Shown: positions 1-5,670, counted from the stretch's first letter. The stretch: 7,199 nt of DNA from Thermoproteota archaeon (GCA_011042755.1 DRBY01000073.1:1-7199); one strand, 5' to 3'. Program-made: numbers and translations. Notes: generated from the sequence alone by a model not told the origin.

Positions 1-43
1 GCCCCTCAAGCGGGCGCCTTGGACCAGGCTTGGCTACCCCCGC
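1..43 (-). tRNA. tRNA-Leu(GAG), 5' part, truncated by the window edge
   Basis: Read on the minus strand from 43 downward, the 5' acceptor strand is GCGGGGG, followed by TA, a D stem GCC/GGC around a loop containing the conserved GG (AAGCCTGGTCCAA), the anticodon-stem strand CCCGC, and loop TTGAGGG with T33 and anticodon GAG at 34-36. The first two bases of the 3' anticodon-stem strand (GC) are present; the variable arm, T arm and 3' end lie outside the window. A long variable arm, expected for class II leucine tRNA, therefore cannot be verified, nor can an intron after position 38 be excluded. It follows the rpoD stop codon by 36 bp and has its own TATA box. Confidence 0.85.
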
Positions 44-70
44 TCTAGCGCCAGAATAAGGGTGCCGGTC

Positions 71-77
71 GATAAAA
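71..77 (-). promoter_or_regulatory. TATA box of the tRNA-Leu gene
   Basis: On the minus strand this reads TTTTATC. Its centre is about 31 bp upstream of the mature tRNA 5' end at 43, so a start site about 25 bp downstream would leave a leader of only a few nucleotides. It lies 2 bp beyond the rpoD stop, suggesting that the tRNA is transcribed independently of the operon. Confidence 0.55.
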
Positions 78-79
78 GT

Positions 80-892
80 CTAGCGCTGACCAGACCCCGA
101 GGACTCTAAGGCCGCCTTTAGCTCATCTTCGAACCTCTGGAACTTCTGGAGCAATTCATCGACGGCTGCCTCGAGGATCTCGGGTATTGTGAGAGCGCCG
201 GTGGTCTCGAACTTGATTATGAAGCGGCTGTCGTCCCACTCAACGACTTTGACGAACTCGGGCCGCTCCCTCTTCAACCTCTCTATGCACTCCTCCAGGC
301 CGGGACAGGAGAGGTAGTCCCTAACCAACACGAAGCCCCCTTCCTCCTCTTCGATCGCCTCCTTGGGGCACGACTTCAAGTGCTCGGAGCACTCATTCAC
401 CGCCTCTGGGGCCAGGCGGTAGATGGGGTAGTAGGAGTAGCCCAGTCCGCAGACGGCCTGCCACTTGGCGTGCCACTTGCCCTTACCCATCCTAACGAGA
501 GCGTCGAACCTGAGCCTGTCTCCCTTCGCCATCTTCACGATCGGTATCTTCGGCCTGACAGGGACTATCACCGGGTCAGAAGGCTCCAGGTCTCCTGCGT
601 ACACGACCTCCATCTCCTCCTCCGCGGTTCTATCGAGCTTCAGCGTGACTACGGAGCCGTCTCCAATAGAGTAGGTCTTGAGATCCGTGCGAATAGGCAC
701 CATGGCGAGTCTATGGGCTATCTCCTCGTCTAGAAACGCGGTAGTGTTTGCGTAGAATATCACCTCGTCCACGGCCATGACGGGAACCTCAGATAGGAGG
801 GCTCGCCTGAACGCATTCGCGTAAGATGGATTAGCATCCTCTATGACCAGCTTGACGAAGGGCGGTCTATAGTCAACGATCCTAGCCCTCAT
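80..892 (-). CDS. rpoD: DNA-directed RNA polymerase subunit D (Rpo3)
   Basis: Subunit D (270 aa) is the archaeal counterpart of the bacterial alpha N-terminal domain and eukaryotic RPB3. With subunit L it nucleates RNA polymerase assembly. The family signature is clear: an N-terminal dimerisation segment containing NAFRRALLSEVP (residues 26-37), an insert domain, the AHRLAMVPIRTDL segment (59-71), and a C-terminal return to the dimerisation domain (FIIKFETTGALTIPEIL, about 224-240). The insert (about 145-215) corresponds to the ferredoxin-like domain of many archaeal D subunits but is degenerate: Cys168, Cys175 (followed by Pro), Cys196 and Cys202 remain, while other cluster positions are Val165, His171 and Leu199. 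A normal [4Fe-4S] site is therefore doubtful. The ATG overlaps the 3' end of the upstream unknown gene by 11 bp, implying translational coupling. The C-terminus has a short Ser/Gly-rich tail. Confidence 0.97.
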   Translation of the reverse strand: MRARIVDYRPPFVKLVIEDANPSYANAFRRALLSEVPVMAVDEVIFYANTTAFLDEEIAHRLAMVPIRTDLKTYSIGDGSVVTLKLDRTAEEEMEVVYAGDLEPSDPVIVPVRPKIPIVKMAKGDRLRFDALVRMGKGKWHAKWQAVCGLGYSYYPIYRLAPEAVNECSEHLKSCPKEAIEEEEGGFVLVRDYLSCPGLEECIERLKRERPEFVKVVEWDDSRFIIKFETTGALTIPEILEAAVDELLQKFQRFEDELKAALESSGSGQR

Positions 893-1937
893 CTCTCTTC
901 ACACCCTTCCTAGACAGGACATCCGCCCAGGGATTGTCCCTCGCGAACTCTTCTAGGAGGTCTAGAGAGACTTTCTCCCCGGGCGGCTTCTCGGGCTGGG
1001 CCTCCACCCTCAAGTCCTTAACGGTTTCGGTCGGGTGAGGCTCGCGCCTCTCGAGGTCGGCTCTGATCTGCCCTCTGGACGGGGTTACCCCGCTGGGAGG
1101 AGCTACCTCAAGCCTGGAGTGAACCCCGGCTGGAGCTGGTGAGATGGAGAGTCCAGAGCTCAGCAGGCGTACTATCGTGAGGAGCATCTCAACGGATCTA
1201 GACAGGTCGTCAACCCTCTTCTCTAGCGCGGCGAGCCTAATGGAGTCCAGAGTGCTCCCGCTCTTCAGCTCCCTTATTTCCTCAGCCAGCTTCTCGAGGG
1301 CCCTCTCCAGAGAGGCGAGTCTCTCATCTGTCTCCTCCGACCTTCCCTTCCTCCGGAGTTCCTCGAGGGTCTCTTTGAGTAAGCTGACGAGCCTCCCACT
1401 GTCTTGGACCAACTCCAGGCTGGCAGATTGATCTGCTTCGCTCTGCTCAAGGTAAGCAGGACGAGGAGGCTTTGGTCTCTCCACGCGATCGCTCCCCTCT
1501 CGAACGACATTTATCTCGCCGACATCCTGAATGAGAGACCTGCTCGCCTCCTCGGCTCTCTCCAGCAGCATGTCAAGATCAAGTTCTCTTAGGTTCCGCA
1601 GGTAGATTGGTACGCCCTTAATCTCCTCGGGGACATTCTCAGCGAAAAATTCATACACATCGGCGGGGAGCCACACGTCTATCCTAGAGACCCCTAGTTC
1701 CCCGAGTTCCTCCCATCCCCCGACCTGCTCATTGACTAGGCCGTCCAGCCACTTCTGGAAGTACATCGGGTCCTCGTCGTCACCGTCGTAGACGGCAACG
1801 AGAACCCTGATTGGCCCTCTCGGGGGCCTGAGTTCGACTAGCATCAACCTGCCGTCTCTGCTGCGCGCTATGATCCGCCCTCTCGCATTGCGGTACCAGC
1901 TGTCCACGCGCTCGCGCGCTGTCCAGGCGCTCTCCAT
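882..1937 (-). CDS. Unknown protein with central coiled coil, inserted between rps11 and rpoD
   Basis: I do not recognise this 351-aa protein. Visible architecture: an N-terminal globular alpha/beta region (about 12-120) with strand-like stretches RLMLVELR, IRVLVAVYD and RIDVWLPADVY; a helical, charged segment (120-150); a strongly heptad-like, Leu/Glu/Arg-rich coiled coil (about 180-262); a Pro-rich, probably disordered linker (264-322); and a short C-terminal helix with an aromatic/hydrophobic motif, LLEEFARDNPWADVLS (327-342), that looks like a docking peptide. There is no signal peptide or membrane segment, so it is probably cytosolic. It overlaps rpoD by 11 bp and follows rps11 after 53 bp. 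The ATG at 1937 is the first usable start: an in-frame TGA lies 15 nt upstream. A GAGG at 11-14 nt upstream is the nearest Shine-Dalgarno-like site; a stronger AGGAGG at 28-33 nt is too far away. Location suggests a role tied to transcription or translation, but that is inference only. Confidence 0.85.
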   Translation of the reverse strand: MESAWTARERVDSWYRNARGRIIARSRDGRLMLVELRPPRGPIRVLVAVYDGDDEDPMYFQKWLDGLVNEQVGGWEELGELGVSRIDVWLPADVYEFFAENVPEEIKGVPIYLRNLRELDLDMLLERAEEASRSLIQDVGEINVVREGSDRVERPKPPRPAYLEQSEADQSASLELVQDSGRLVSLLKETLEELRRKGRSEETDERLASLERALEKLAEEIRELKSGSTLDSIRLAALEKRVDDLSRSVEMLLTIVRLLSSGLSISPAPAGVHSRLEVAPPSGVTPSRGQIRADLERREPHPTETVKDLRVEAQPEKPPGEKVSLDLLEEFARDNPWADVLSRKGVKRDEG

Positions 1938-1952
1938 GAGGGGGCAGCCTCA

Positions 1953-1986
1953 ACACTAGAGTGTCCTCCTGCCTTATTTAAGGCAG
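1953..1986 (-). promoter_or_regulatory. TATA-like palindrome plus second inverted repeat upstream of the unknown gene
   Basis: The rps11-unknown gene gap contains two inverted repeats. The first (1969-1986) reads CTGCCTTATTTAAGGCAG, two perfect 8-bp arms around TT; on the minus strand its centre, CTTAAATAAGG, is a good TATA element. The second (1953-1964) is ACACTAGAGTGT, 5-bp arms around AG, falling about where initiation would be expected. The arrangement fits an internal promoter for the unknown gene and rpoD, possibly controlled by a dimeric regulator. It could alternatively be an RNA hairpin in the read-through transcript. Confidence 0.45.
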
Positions 1987-1990
1987 TTCC

Positions 1991-2395
1991 TCAGACCCTC
2001 CTGCCCCTCCTGCCGTGAGGCTTCCTGCAGCCGTCGTGGGGTATTGGGGTCACGTCTTCGACTCTGAGGAGGAGGAGCCCGCTCCTCGCCAGCCCCCTTA
2101 TAGCTGCAGTGGCTCCGGGGCCGGGGATCCTGCTCTTGATCCCTCCGGGAGCCCTCACCTTCACGATCAGCTGCGTGATTCCCTTCCTCTTGAGGTCCCT
2201 CGCCGCGGCCATGGCCGCCTTCAGCGCGGCGTAAGGTGAGCCTTCGAGCCTGTCCGCATCAACGAACATACCCCCGCTGTAGATAGCGAGCGTCTCGGCT
2301 CCCGTTATGTCGGTGATGTGGACTATCGTGTCGTTGAACGACGAGTAGATGTGGGCCACGGCTATCCTGCCCTTCTTCTTAGACTCCTGAGACAT
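1991..2395 (-). CDS. rps11: 30S ribosomal protein uS11
   Basis: uS11 (134 aa) sits on the platform of the small subunit. The sequence carries the family core: [19 protein letters not shown] (residues 11-29), a [17 protein letters not shown] segment (41-57), the Gly/Pro-rich IKVRAP-like block at 77-94, and the highly conserved C-terminal [15 protein letters not shown] (112-126) ending in a basic tail. The length is normal for archaea. Start and upstream stop overlap as UGAUG with rps4, and a strong Shine-Dalgarno, GGAGGTGA, lies 6 nt before the ATG (plus-strand 2402-2409). It is the third gene of the operon. Confidence 0.98.
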   Translation of the reverse strand: MSQESKKKGRIAVAHIYSSFNDTIVHITDITGAETLAIYSGGMFVDADRLEGSPYAALKAAMAAARDLKRKGITQLIVKVRAPGGIKSRIPGPGATAAIRGLARSGLLLLRVEDVTPIPHDGCRKPHGRRGRRV

Positions 2396-2946
2396 CAGCT
2401 CTCACCTCCCCCTTCAGACGGCGCTTCGGCCGGGGTCTCGGCGGGGGCCTCACCAGTCTGAGCCCGCAGGTACTCGGGGTGAGTGCACTCTATCTTGTCC
2501 TCCTCGCTCACTGGAACTAGGTAGCCAGGGGACCTTACCCTCCTGCCGGCGACCCATATGTGCCCGTGCACTATCATCTGCCTAGCCTGATAGGGAGTCT
2601 TGGCGAACCCCTTCTTCCACACGATTGTCTGGAGCCTCCTCTCGAGGAAGTCCTTCGCGGTGATGTCGAGCATGTCGTCGGGAGTGGCGTCGGGTCCCAG
2701 TATCCCGAGCTTCTGCAGCCTCTGAATGGCTGGTCTCAGTATGGCGGCGGCCTCCTCGGGGTGAAGCGTCAGCGCCTCTCTCACCATCCTCCTGTACTTC
2801 CTGGCCATGAACTCCGCTCGCCAGAGTTCTCTCTTGTTCCTCAAGCCGTACATTCCGGCCAGCCTGTTGGACTCCTCTAGAACAGCCCTGTCCCAAGGCT
2901 TGAGAGGCCGCTCGTACTTCTTCCTGGGCTTCTTTGGGTCACCCAT
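2395..2946 (-). CDS. rps4: 30S ribosomal protein uS4
   Basis: uS4 (183 aa) is a primary 16S rRNA-binding protein at the 5' domain and part of the mRNA entry channel. The N-terminal half ([15 protein letters not shown], then [24 protein letters not shown] as two blocks in residues 7-56) is typical of archaeal/eukaryotic uS4. The S4 RNA-binding domain lies at about 102-155, with [18 protein letters not shown] followed by the [10 protein letters not shown] turn. The C-terminus (163-183) is an acidic, Ala/Pro/Glu-rich tail that is probably disordered. A Shine-Dalgarno GGAGGTGA at plus-strand 2953-2960 overlaps the rps13 stop codon and precedes the ATG by 6 nt. UGA is the stop, which matters for reading the in-frame UGA at 6035. 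Confidence 0.98.
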   Translation of the reverse strand: MGDPKKPRKKYERPLKPWDRAVLEESNRLAGMYGLRNKRELWRAEFMARKYRRMVREALTLHPEEAAAILRPAIQRLQKLGILGPDATPDDMLDITAKDFLERRLQTIVWKKGFAKTPYQARQMIVHGHIWVAGRRVRSPGYLVPVSEEDKIECTHPEYLRAQTGEAPAETPAEAPSEGGGES

Positions 2947-2952
2947 CCGCTA

Positions 2953-3405
2953 TCACCTCCTCTTCCTCTGGTACCCGACCGTCCTCCCAACTCTCCCCGT
3001 GGTCTTAGTCCTCTGGCCTCTCACCTTGAGCCCGAGGGCGTGCCTTATTCCCTTCCAGCACTTCATCTTCTTCATCTTCTCAATGTCCTGCTTCATGGTG
3101 AAGTCCAGCTCGTCTCCTATCAGGAGCTTGGACTGACCGTCCACTGGATCCCTCTGTCTGTTGAGGAGCCACCAGGGGATGCCGAACTTCGCTGGGTCCC
3201 TGATGACCTCCTCCAGCTTGGCAAGCTCTTCCTCGCTCAGAGTGCCGAGGAGGGCCCACCTGTCAACGCCAGCCTTGTCGGCTATGGCGCTGGCTAGAGT
3301 GTGGCTTATGCCCTTGATGTAGGTCAGAGCGACCACTACGGGCTTATCTCCCTCAAGCGTGGTACCAGCGAGCCTGAGCCTCTTCAGGATCTCTCTCTGT
3401 TCCAA
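2953..3405 (-). CDS. rps13: 30S ribosomal protein uS13, TTG start
   Basis: uS13 (150 aa) contacts the P-site tRNA and the 50S subunit from the head of the 30S subunit. Visible are the helix-two-turn-helix region (ALTYIKGISHTLASAIADKAG, split around residue 35), an archaeal-type central segment with FGIPWWLLNRQRD (74-86), and the conserved C-terminal rRNA-binding block CWKGIRHALGLKVRGQRTK (116-134) followed by TTGR and a basic tail. The start is TTG at 3403-3405: no ATG or GTG lies in frame between it and the promoter, the predicted length matches archaeal homologues, and a GGAGAGG Shine-Dalgarno-like stretch precedes it. First gene of the operon. Confidence 0.97.
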   Translation of the reverse strand: MEQREILKRLRLAGTTLEGDKPVVVALTYIKGISHTLASAIADKAGVDRWALLGTLSEEELAKLEEVIRDPAKFGIPWWLLNRQRDPVDGQSKLLIGDELDFTMKQDIEKMKKMKCWKGIRHALGLKVRGQRTKTTGRVGRTVGYQRKRR

Positions 3406-3451
3406 TTGGATGCCCCCTCTCCTTTCAATCGGGTGCCCTTTGGACTCGCCC

Positions 3452-3458
3452 TATTTAA
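3452..3458 (-). promoter_or_regulatory. TATA box of the rps13-rps4-rps11 operon
   Basis: The minus strand reads TTAAATA within GGTTAAATAGGG. A start site about 25-27 bp downstream, near 3428, would leave a leader of about 22 nt that contains the Shine-Dalgarno region of rps13. Distance and AT content in an otherwise GC-rich gap support the call. Confidence 0.65.
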
Positions 3459-3498
3459 CCATTGACGGCAGGCGGGACTTATGGACAGTCGGCCCCTT

Positions 3499-3514
3499 CC
3501 CCTACGGCGAGGGG
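3499..3514 (-). other. Small inverted repeat in the tRNA-Ser trailer
   Basis: The arms CCCCT and AGGGG surround a 6-nt loop, with flanking AGTC and GACT able to extend the stem through a bulge. It sits between the 3' end of tRNA-Ser and the rps13 promoter. It lacks a following T-run, so I cannot call it a terminator; it may be a processing or pausing structure, or chance. Confidence 0.25.
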
Positions 3515-3543
3515 ACTATTCCTCCAATTAGTACGGGAGTGAG

Positions 3544-3631
3544 TGGCGCCGGGGGTGGGATTTGAACCCACGCGGCCCGATGGGCCACGGGCTTAGCAGG
3601 CCCGCCCCCTACCAGGCTAGGGCACCCCGGC
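3544..3631 (-). tRNA. tRNA-Ser(GCU) with encoded CCA
   Basis: Minus strand from 3631: acceptor GCCGGGG paired with CCCCGGC (plus 3548-3554), D arm with CCTGGTA, anticodon stem CGGGC/GCCCG around loop CTGCTAA giving anticodon GCT, a long class II variable arm (TGGCCCATCGGGCCGC) as expected for serine, and T arm GTGGG/CCCAC with TTCAAAT. The discriminator is G73, correct for archaeal serine tRNA. The next three bases (plus 3546-3544) spell CCA, so the 3' terminus is encoded. No intron. No TATA box lies 25-35 bp upstream; the nearest good one is at 3762-3769, implying transcription together with the upstream structured segment. Confidence 0.95.
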
Positions 3632-3638
3632 TCTAACG

Positions 3639-3737
3639 GCCGGTCGCAGATGCCGGGCGGCATCCAATGCGCGTGCTTTGGGAGGAAAACTCCCTAGACA
3701 CCGCACTTTCCATGCCCACTCCGGCCGCGACCGGCTC
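3639..3737 (-). ncRNA. Candidate structured RNA directly upstream of tRNA-Ser
   Basis: A stretch of about 100 nt is closed by a perfect 9-bp inverted repeat: GCCGGTCGC at 3639-3647 and GCGACCGGC at 3727-3735. Within it lie a 6-bp hairpin with a 4-nt loop (3649-3654 with 3659-3664), a GGGAG/CTCCC hairpin (3680-3684 with 3690-3694), and a possible GTGC/GCAC stem outside that (3673-3676 with 3703-3706). Together these would make a multibranched fold. A TATA box at 3762-3769 places the expected start at about 3737-3740, right at the closing stem. The 3' end lies 7 nt from tRNA-Ser. I find no RNase P (GAGGAAAGUCC and ACAGAAA), SRP, box C/D or convincing H/ACA signature, and no likely protein. Identity unknown; it may be a processed leader. 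Confidence 0.4.
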
Positions 3738-3761
3738 GGTGGTTGTTGTCTCTGCTGGGAG

Positions 3762-3769
3762 ATAAAAGG
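3762..3769 (-). promoter_or_regulatory. TATA box for the candidate structured RNA and tRNA-Ser
   Basis: The minus strand reads CCTTTTAT, followed by CTC. It is about 27 bp upstream of the start of the closing stem of the candidate RNA (3735) and about 135 bp upstream of tRNA-Ser, which lacks a closer TATA element. Its resemblance to the tRNA-Leu promoter (TTTTATC) supports it. Confidence 0.5.
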
Positions 3770-3782
3770 TTGCTGGTATCAA

Positions 3783-3828
3783 AGGCTGACTCAAGCCTGC
3801 TGCACGACGGTGAGTTACGCGCATGCGC
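3783..3828. repeat. Short inverted repeats between the frameshifted gene and the tRNA-Ser unit
   Basis: AGGCT/AGCCT (3783-3787 with 3794-3798) encloses GACTCA; the heptamer GACTCAA recurs at 3846-3852. A perfect 10-bp palindrome, GCGCATGCGC, lies at 3819-3828. No protein gene is supported in 3738-3871. The segment may hold the 3' processing or termination region of the minus-strand gene ending at 3872, but no T-run is present. Confidence 0.3.
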
Positions 3829-3871
3829 CGAGCGGATTAAAGACCGACTCAAATAGGAGTGGGAGAGGGCG

Positions 3872-5336
3872 TTACCCAGCTCTGCCCAACCTCCTACCCG
3901 CCTTGAGACCTATTAGCAGGCACAGGACTGCGAATATCGCGACGAGCACCTCCGAGCGCGCTCCAACGCGACCGGCCGGGGGGCGTCTCGCCTCCAAGTA
4001 CGAGCGCGCCGGATCCTGGATAGTTTTATTTTGTGCTAACTCTTTTATCGTTTCATAAGTATCAAATTCCGGAGCTAAGGCGTCGTACCAGTTGAATTTG
4101 CCATAAGAAAGTTTCTTGACCAATTCTTTTCTTCCCATATCCCCACCATGTAAAGGGTAGATAAAGATTATTCCTTTCTTTGAGAAAAAATCATCAGCTT
4201 TTCTTAAAAATTCCCTTTGCTCCTCTTTGCTTAACTCTTGACTGAAAACATAAAGTGGAGTCCTTCCTGGTCCGCCATAATCTATTCTTGCAAGTATTGG
4301 AATGCCATACCCTTTTTTGATTTTCCCTACCAACTCGTCCCAAAGCTCTTCGTTAAAGTTTCCTATTTCACCCGTAAGCCTATTTTTGATCTCATCTGGG
4401 GAAGGGGAAACCATTGCGGCATCAACATTAACATACTCTTTTGGAACGCTGATAATAGAATCTTCCTGTTTAACAGCAACCCATGTAATAACATAAATGT
4501 GCTTGCCTTTCCCTTCCCCATACTCATGGACTTTCTCAACAATTTCAAAAGCAGCCTTATAGCTCTCTTTTACTGCTGGATGATTGGGGTCTTTTGTTAG
4601 CTCCGCCATTAAACGGGCTTGCGCGTAAAGCATGTCAATCCAGATAGCATCAACACCCGCATCTATCTGCTTGTAAATTCTTTTAAGGAAAATCTTCTGA
4701 AAATCGGGGTTTGTTAAATCTGGAAAGTACTTCCCCATTCTTTGTTTGAGTTCCTCCTCACTTGGACAAGGCTCTTTTTCTGCCAACACTTCCCCATCTT
4801 TTTGCCCAAAAGCATTGGATATCTTTCCTGCTAACCTCAATTCCCCATTTTTCAGGATTTAAAGCCATCTCCCATGCTCTATCTCTATCCTCAGGTTCAA
4901 GAATTAAATGAGACTTGCCCGCCTCCTCTGGATAAAGAAATTCAGCCTGCGTTCCACCGCAAAAGATAATATCTGGCAATTCCTTTTTTATCCCTGAAAT
5001 TGCTTTCCTTAAATGTCCATAACTTTTTCCAAAAACTTCACATTTTTCTGCATCTTGCAACAAATCGGAGCATTTGTCTGGACACGGTTTTTGGGTCATC
5101 CACCCTTGGAATATGAAATCTGCCTTCAGCTCTTTAAAGATTTTTATTACCTGATCTAAACTTCTGTTTATAACTCCACCATCGGTTACATAACGATACT
5201 GAATAGCAACTTTTACTTCAGATAAATTATTTAGTATGCTGCCTGAGTTATGGTTTTCTTGAAAATATTGCCAAACCATCAACCTACACGCCAAAATTAA
5301 AACCATAATAGCAGCTACTAAGATTTTGTTTTTCAT
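3872..5336 (-). pseudogene. Frameshifted AT-rich gene for a secreted, membrane-anchored protein of unknown function
   Basis: Two overlapping frames form one gene of about 487 codons: ATG at 5336 to a stop at 4758, and an open frame from about 4858 to the stop at 3872. A switch of one base (an extra base) between 4761 and 4858 joins them; GGGG at 4843-4846 or AAAAA at 4848-4852 on the minus strand are the likely sites. The N-terminus (MKNK, then hydrophobic to about residue 22, with an ILAC lipobox-like site) is a signal peptide or anchor. The body alternates strand-like and helical stretches such as VKVAIQYRYVTDGG, ADFIFQGWM, AGVDAIWIDMLYAQ and IPILARIDYGG, suggestive of a TIM-barrel, perhaps glycosidase-like; I cannot name a family. 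The last 48 codons (3875-4018) are GC-rich and encode a basic linker, one transmembrane helix (EVLVAIFAVLCLLIGL) and a basic tail. The rest is AT-rich, unlike all neighbours, indicating transfer. A sequencing error at the homopolymer cannot be excluded. Confidence 0.75.
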
Positions 5337-5351
5337 CTTCGTAGTTCTATT

Positions 5352-5359
5352 ACCTCCTT
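5352..5359 (-). promoter_or_regulatory. Strong Shine-Dalgarno of the frameshifted gene
   Basis: AAGGAGGT on the minus strand, 15 nt before the ATG at 5336. The match is near perfect but the spacing is longer than usual. No alternative in-frame start lies between, so the ATG stands. Confidence 0.5.
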
Positions 5360-5415
5360 ATTTCTTTAAGCTTTCCGAGCAGGCTCATAACTTCGGATCA
5401 CATTTTTCACGCACC

Positions 5416-5424
5416 TTTTTTATT
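5416..5424 (-). promoter_or_regulatory. Possible TATA box of the frameshifted gene
   Basis: AATAAAAAA on the minus strand, at the AT-rich edge of the island, about 80 bp upstream of the ATG. A start near 5393 would give a leader of about 57 nt. AT-richness makes chance matches likely. Confidence 0.3.
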
Positions 5425-5446
5425 CGTATAATCTCGCGCATGAAGA

Positions 5447-5475
5447 ACGATCGCGCGACGCTCAGGGACGATCGC
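5447..5475. repeat. Direct repeat of ACGATCGC spaced by 21 bp
   Basis: ACGATCGC occurs at 5447-5454 and 5468-5475, each containing the palindrome CGATCG. The 21-bp period is two helical turns, which would place both copies on one DNA face. It lies between the upstream region of the frameshifted gene and the 3' end of tRNA-Met, at the edge of the AT-rich island, and could be an operator or a remnant of insertion. No function is shown. Confidence 0.3.
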
Positions 5476-5524
5476 TGGGAAACGTGATTAAAATGAGTCG
5501 AAGTGGATCAGAGTCTCAGGGGAG

Positions 5525-5638
5525 TGGTGCCGGGGGCGGGACTTGAACCCGCGACCTCCGGATTTCCCACCGAGCGCCGGGAGCCGTTCCGATCAAGGTT
5601 ATGAGTCCGGCGCTCTAACCAGTCTGAGCTACCCCGGC
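5525..5638 (-). tRNA. tRNA-Met(CAU), elongator-type, with intron and encoded CCA
   Basis: Minus strand from 5638: acceptor GCCGGGG with CCCCGGC (plus 5529-5535), TA, D arm GCTCAGACTGGTTAGAGC, anticodon stem CCGGA/TCCGG around loop CTCATAA (anticodon CAT), short variable loop AGGTC, T arm GCGGG/CCCGC with TTCAAGT, discriminator A73, and encoded CCA at 5527-5525. After removal of the 36-nt intron the mature tRNA is 75 nt before CCA. G1-C72 argues against the initiator tRNA, which in archaea normally has A1-U72. CAU could also mark tRNA-Ile2 (agmatidine-modified), but the GCCGGGGTAGCTCAG start fits elongator methionine better. It has its own TATA box. The trailer reaches ATTTTAATC (plus 5487-5495), a possible weak terminator. 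Confidence 0.93.
5564..5599 (-). other. tRNA-Met intron after position 37 with canonical bulge-helix-bulge
   Basis: The 36-nt intron interrupts the anticodon loop between A37 and A38. The junctions fold as a textbook motif: outer helix CCGGA/TCCGG, 3-nt bulge AA^A, 4-bp central helix CTCA/TGGG (one G-U pair), 3-nt bulge TA^A. Each cut falls between the second and third bulge bases, as the archaeal splicing endonuclease requires. The remaining intron could form short internal stems (GGA/TCC). No ORF. Confidence 0.9.
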
Positions 5639-5660
5639 ACCCAGTTGAATTTGAGGGTCG

Positions 5661-5670
5661 AAAATTAAAG
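5661..5670 (-). promoter_or_regulatory. TATA box of tRNA-Met
   Basis: The minus strand reads CTTTAATTTT, centred about 27 bp upstream of the tRNA 5' end at 5638, the expected archaeal spacing with essentially no leader. Confidence 0.65.

Noticed and set aside
2560..2880. Long antisense open frames over rps4 and other ribosomal genes
   Set aside because: Shadow frames produced by GC-rich codon bias opposite strongly conserved genes.
3680..3694. GGGAGGAAAACTCCC as a possible RNase P conserved region I
   Set aside because: It differs from the GAGGAAAGUCC core, folds as a simple local hairpin, and no ACAGAAA partner motif is present.
3633..3824. A 63-codon minus-strand open frame over the candidate structured RNA
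   Set aside because: Low-complexity, no Shine-Dalgarno, ends at the tRNA leader; the RNA structure and TATA placement explain the region better.
3678..4058. A 126-codon plus-strand open frame starting at TTG across the tRNA-Ser upstream region and the pseudogene tail
   Set aside because: It runs antisense to the membrane-anchor codons, crosses the AT/GC boundary, has no ribosome-binding site and no protein-like pattern.
5437..5524. Possible box C/D guide RNA between the island and tRNA-Met
   Set aside because: No RUGAUGA C box and no properly spaced CUGA D boxes on either strand.
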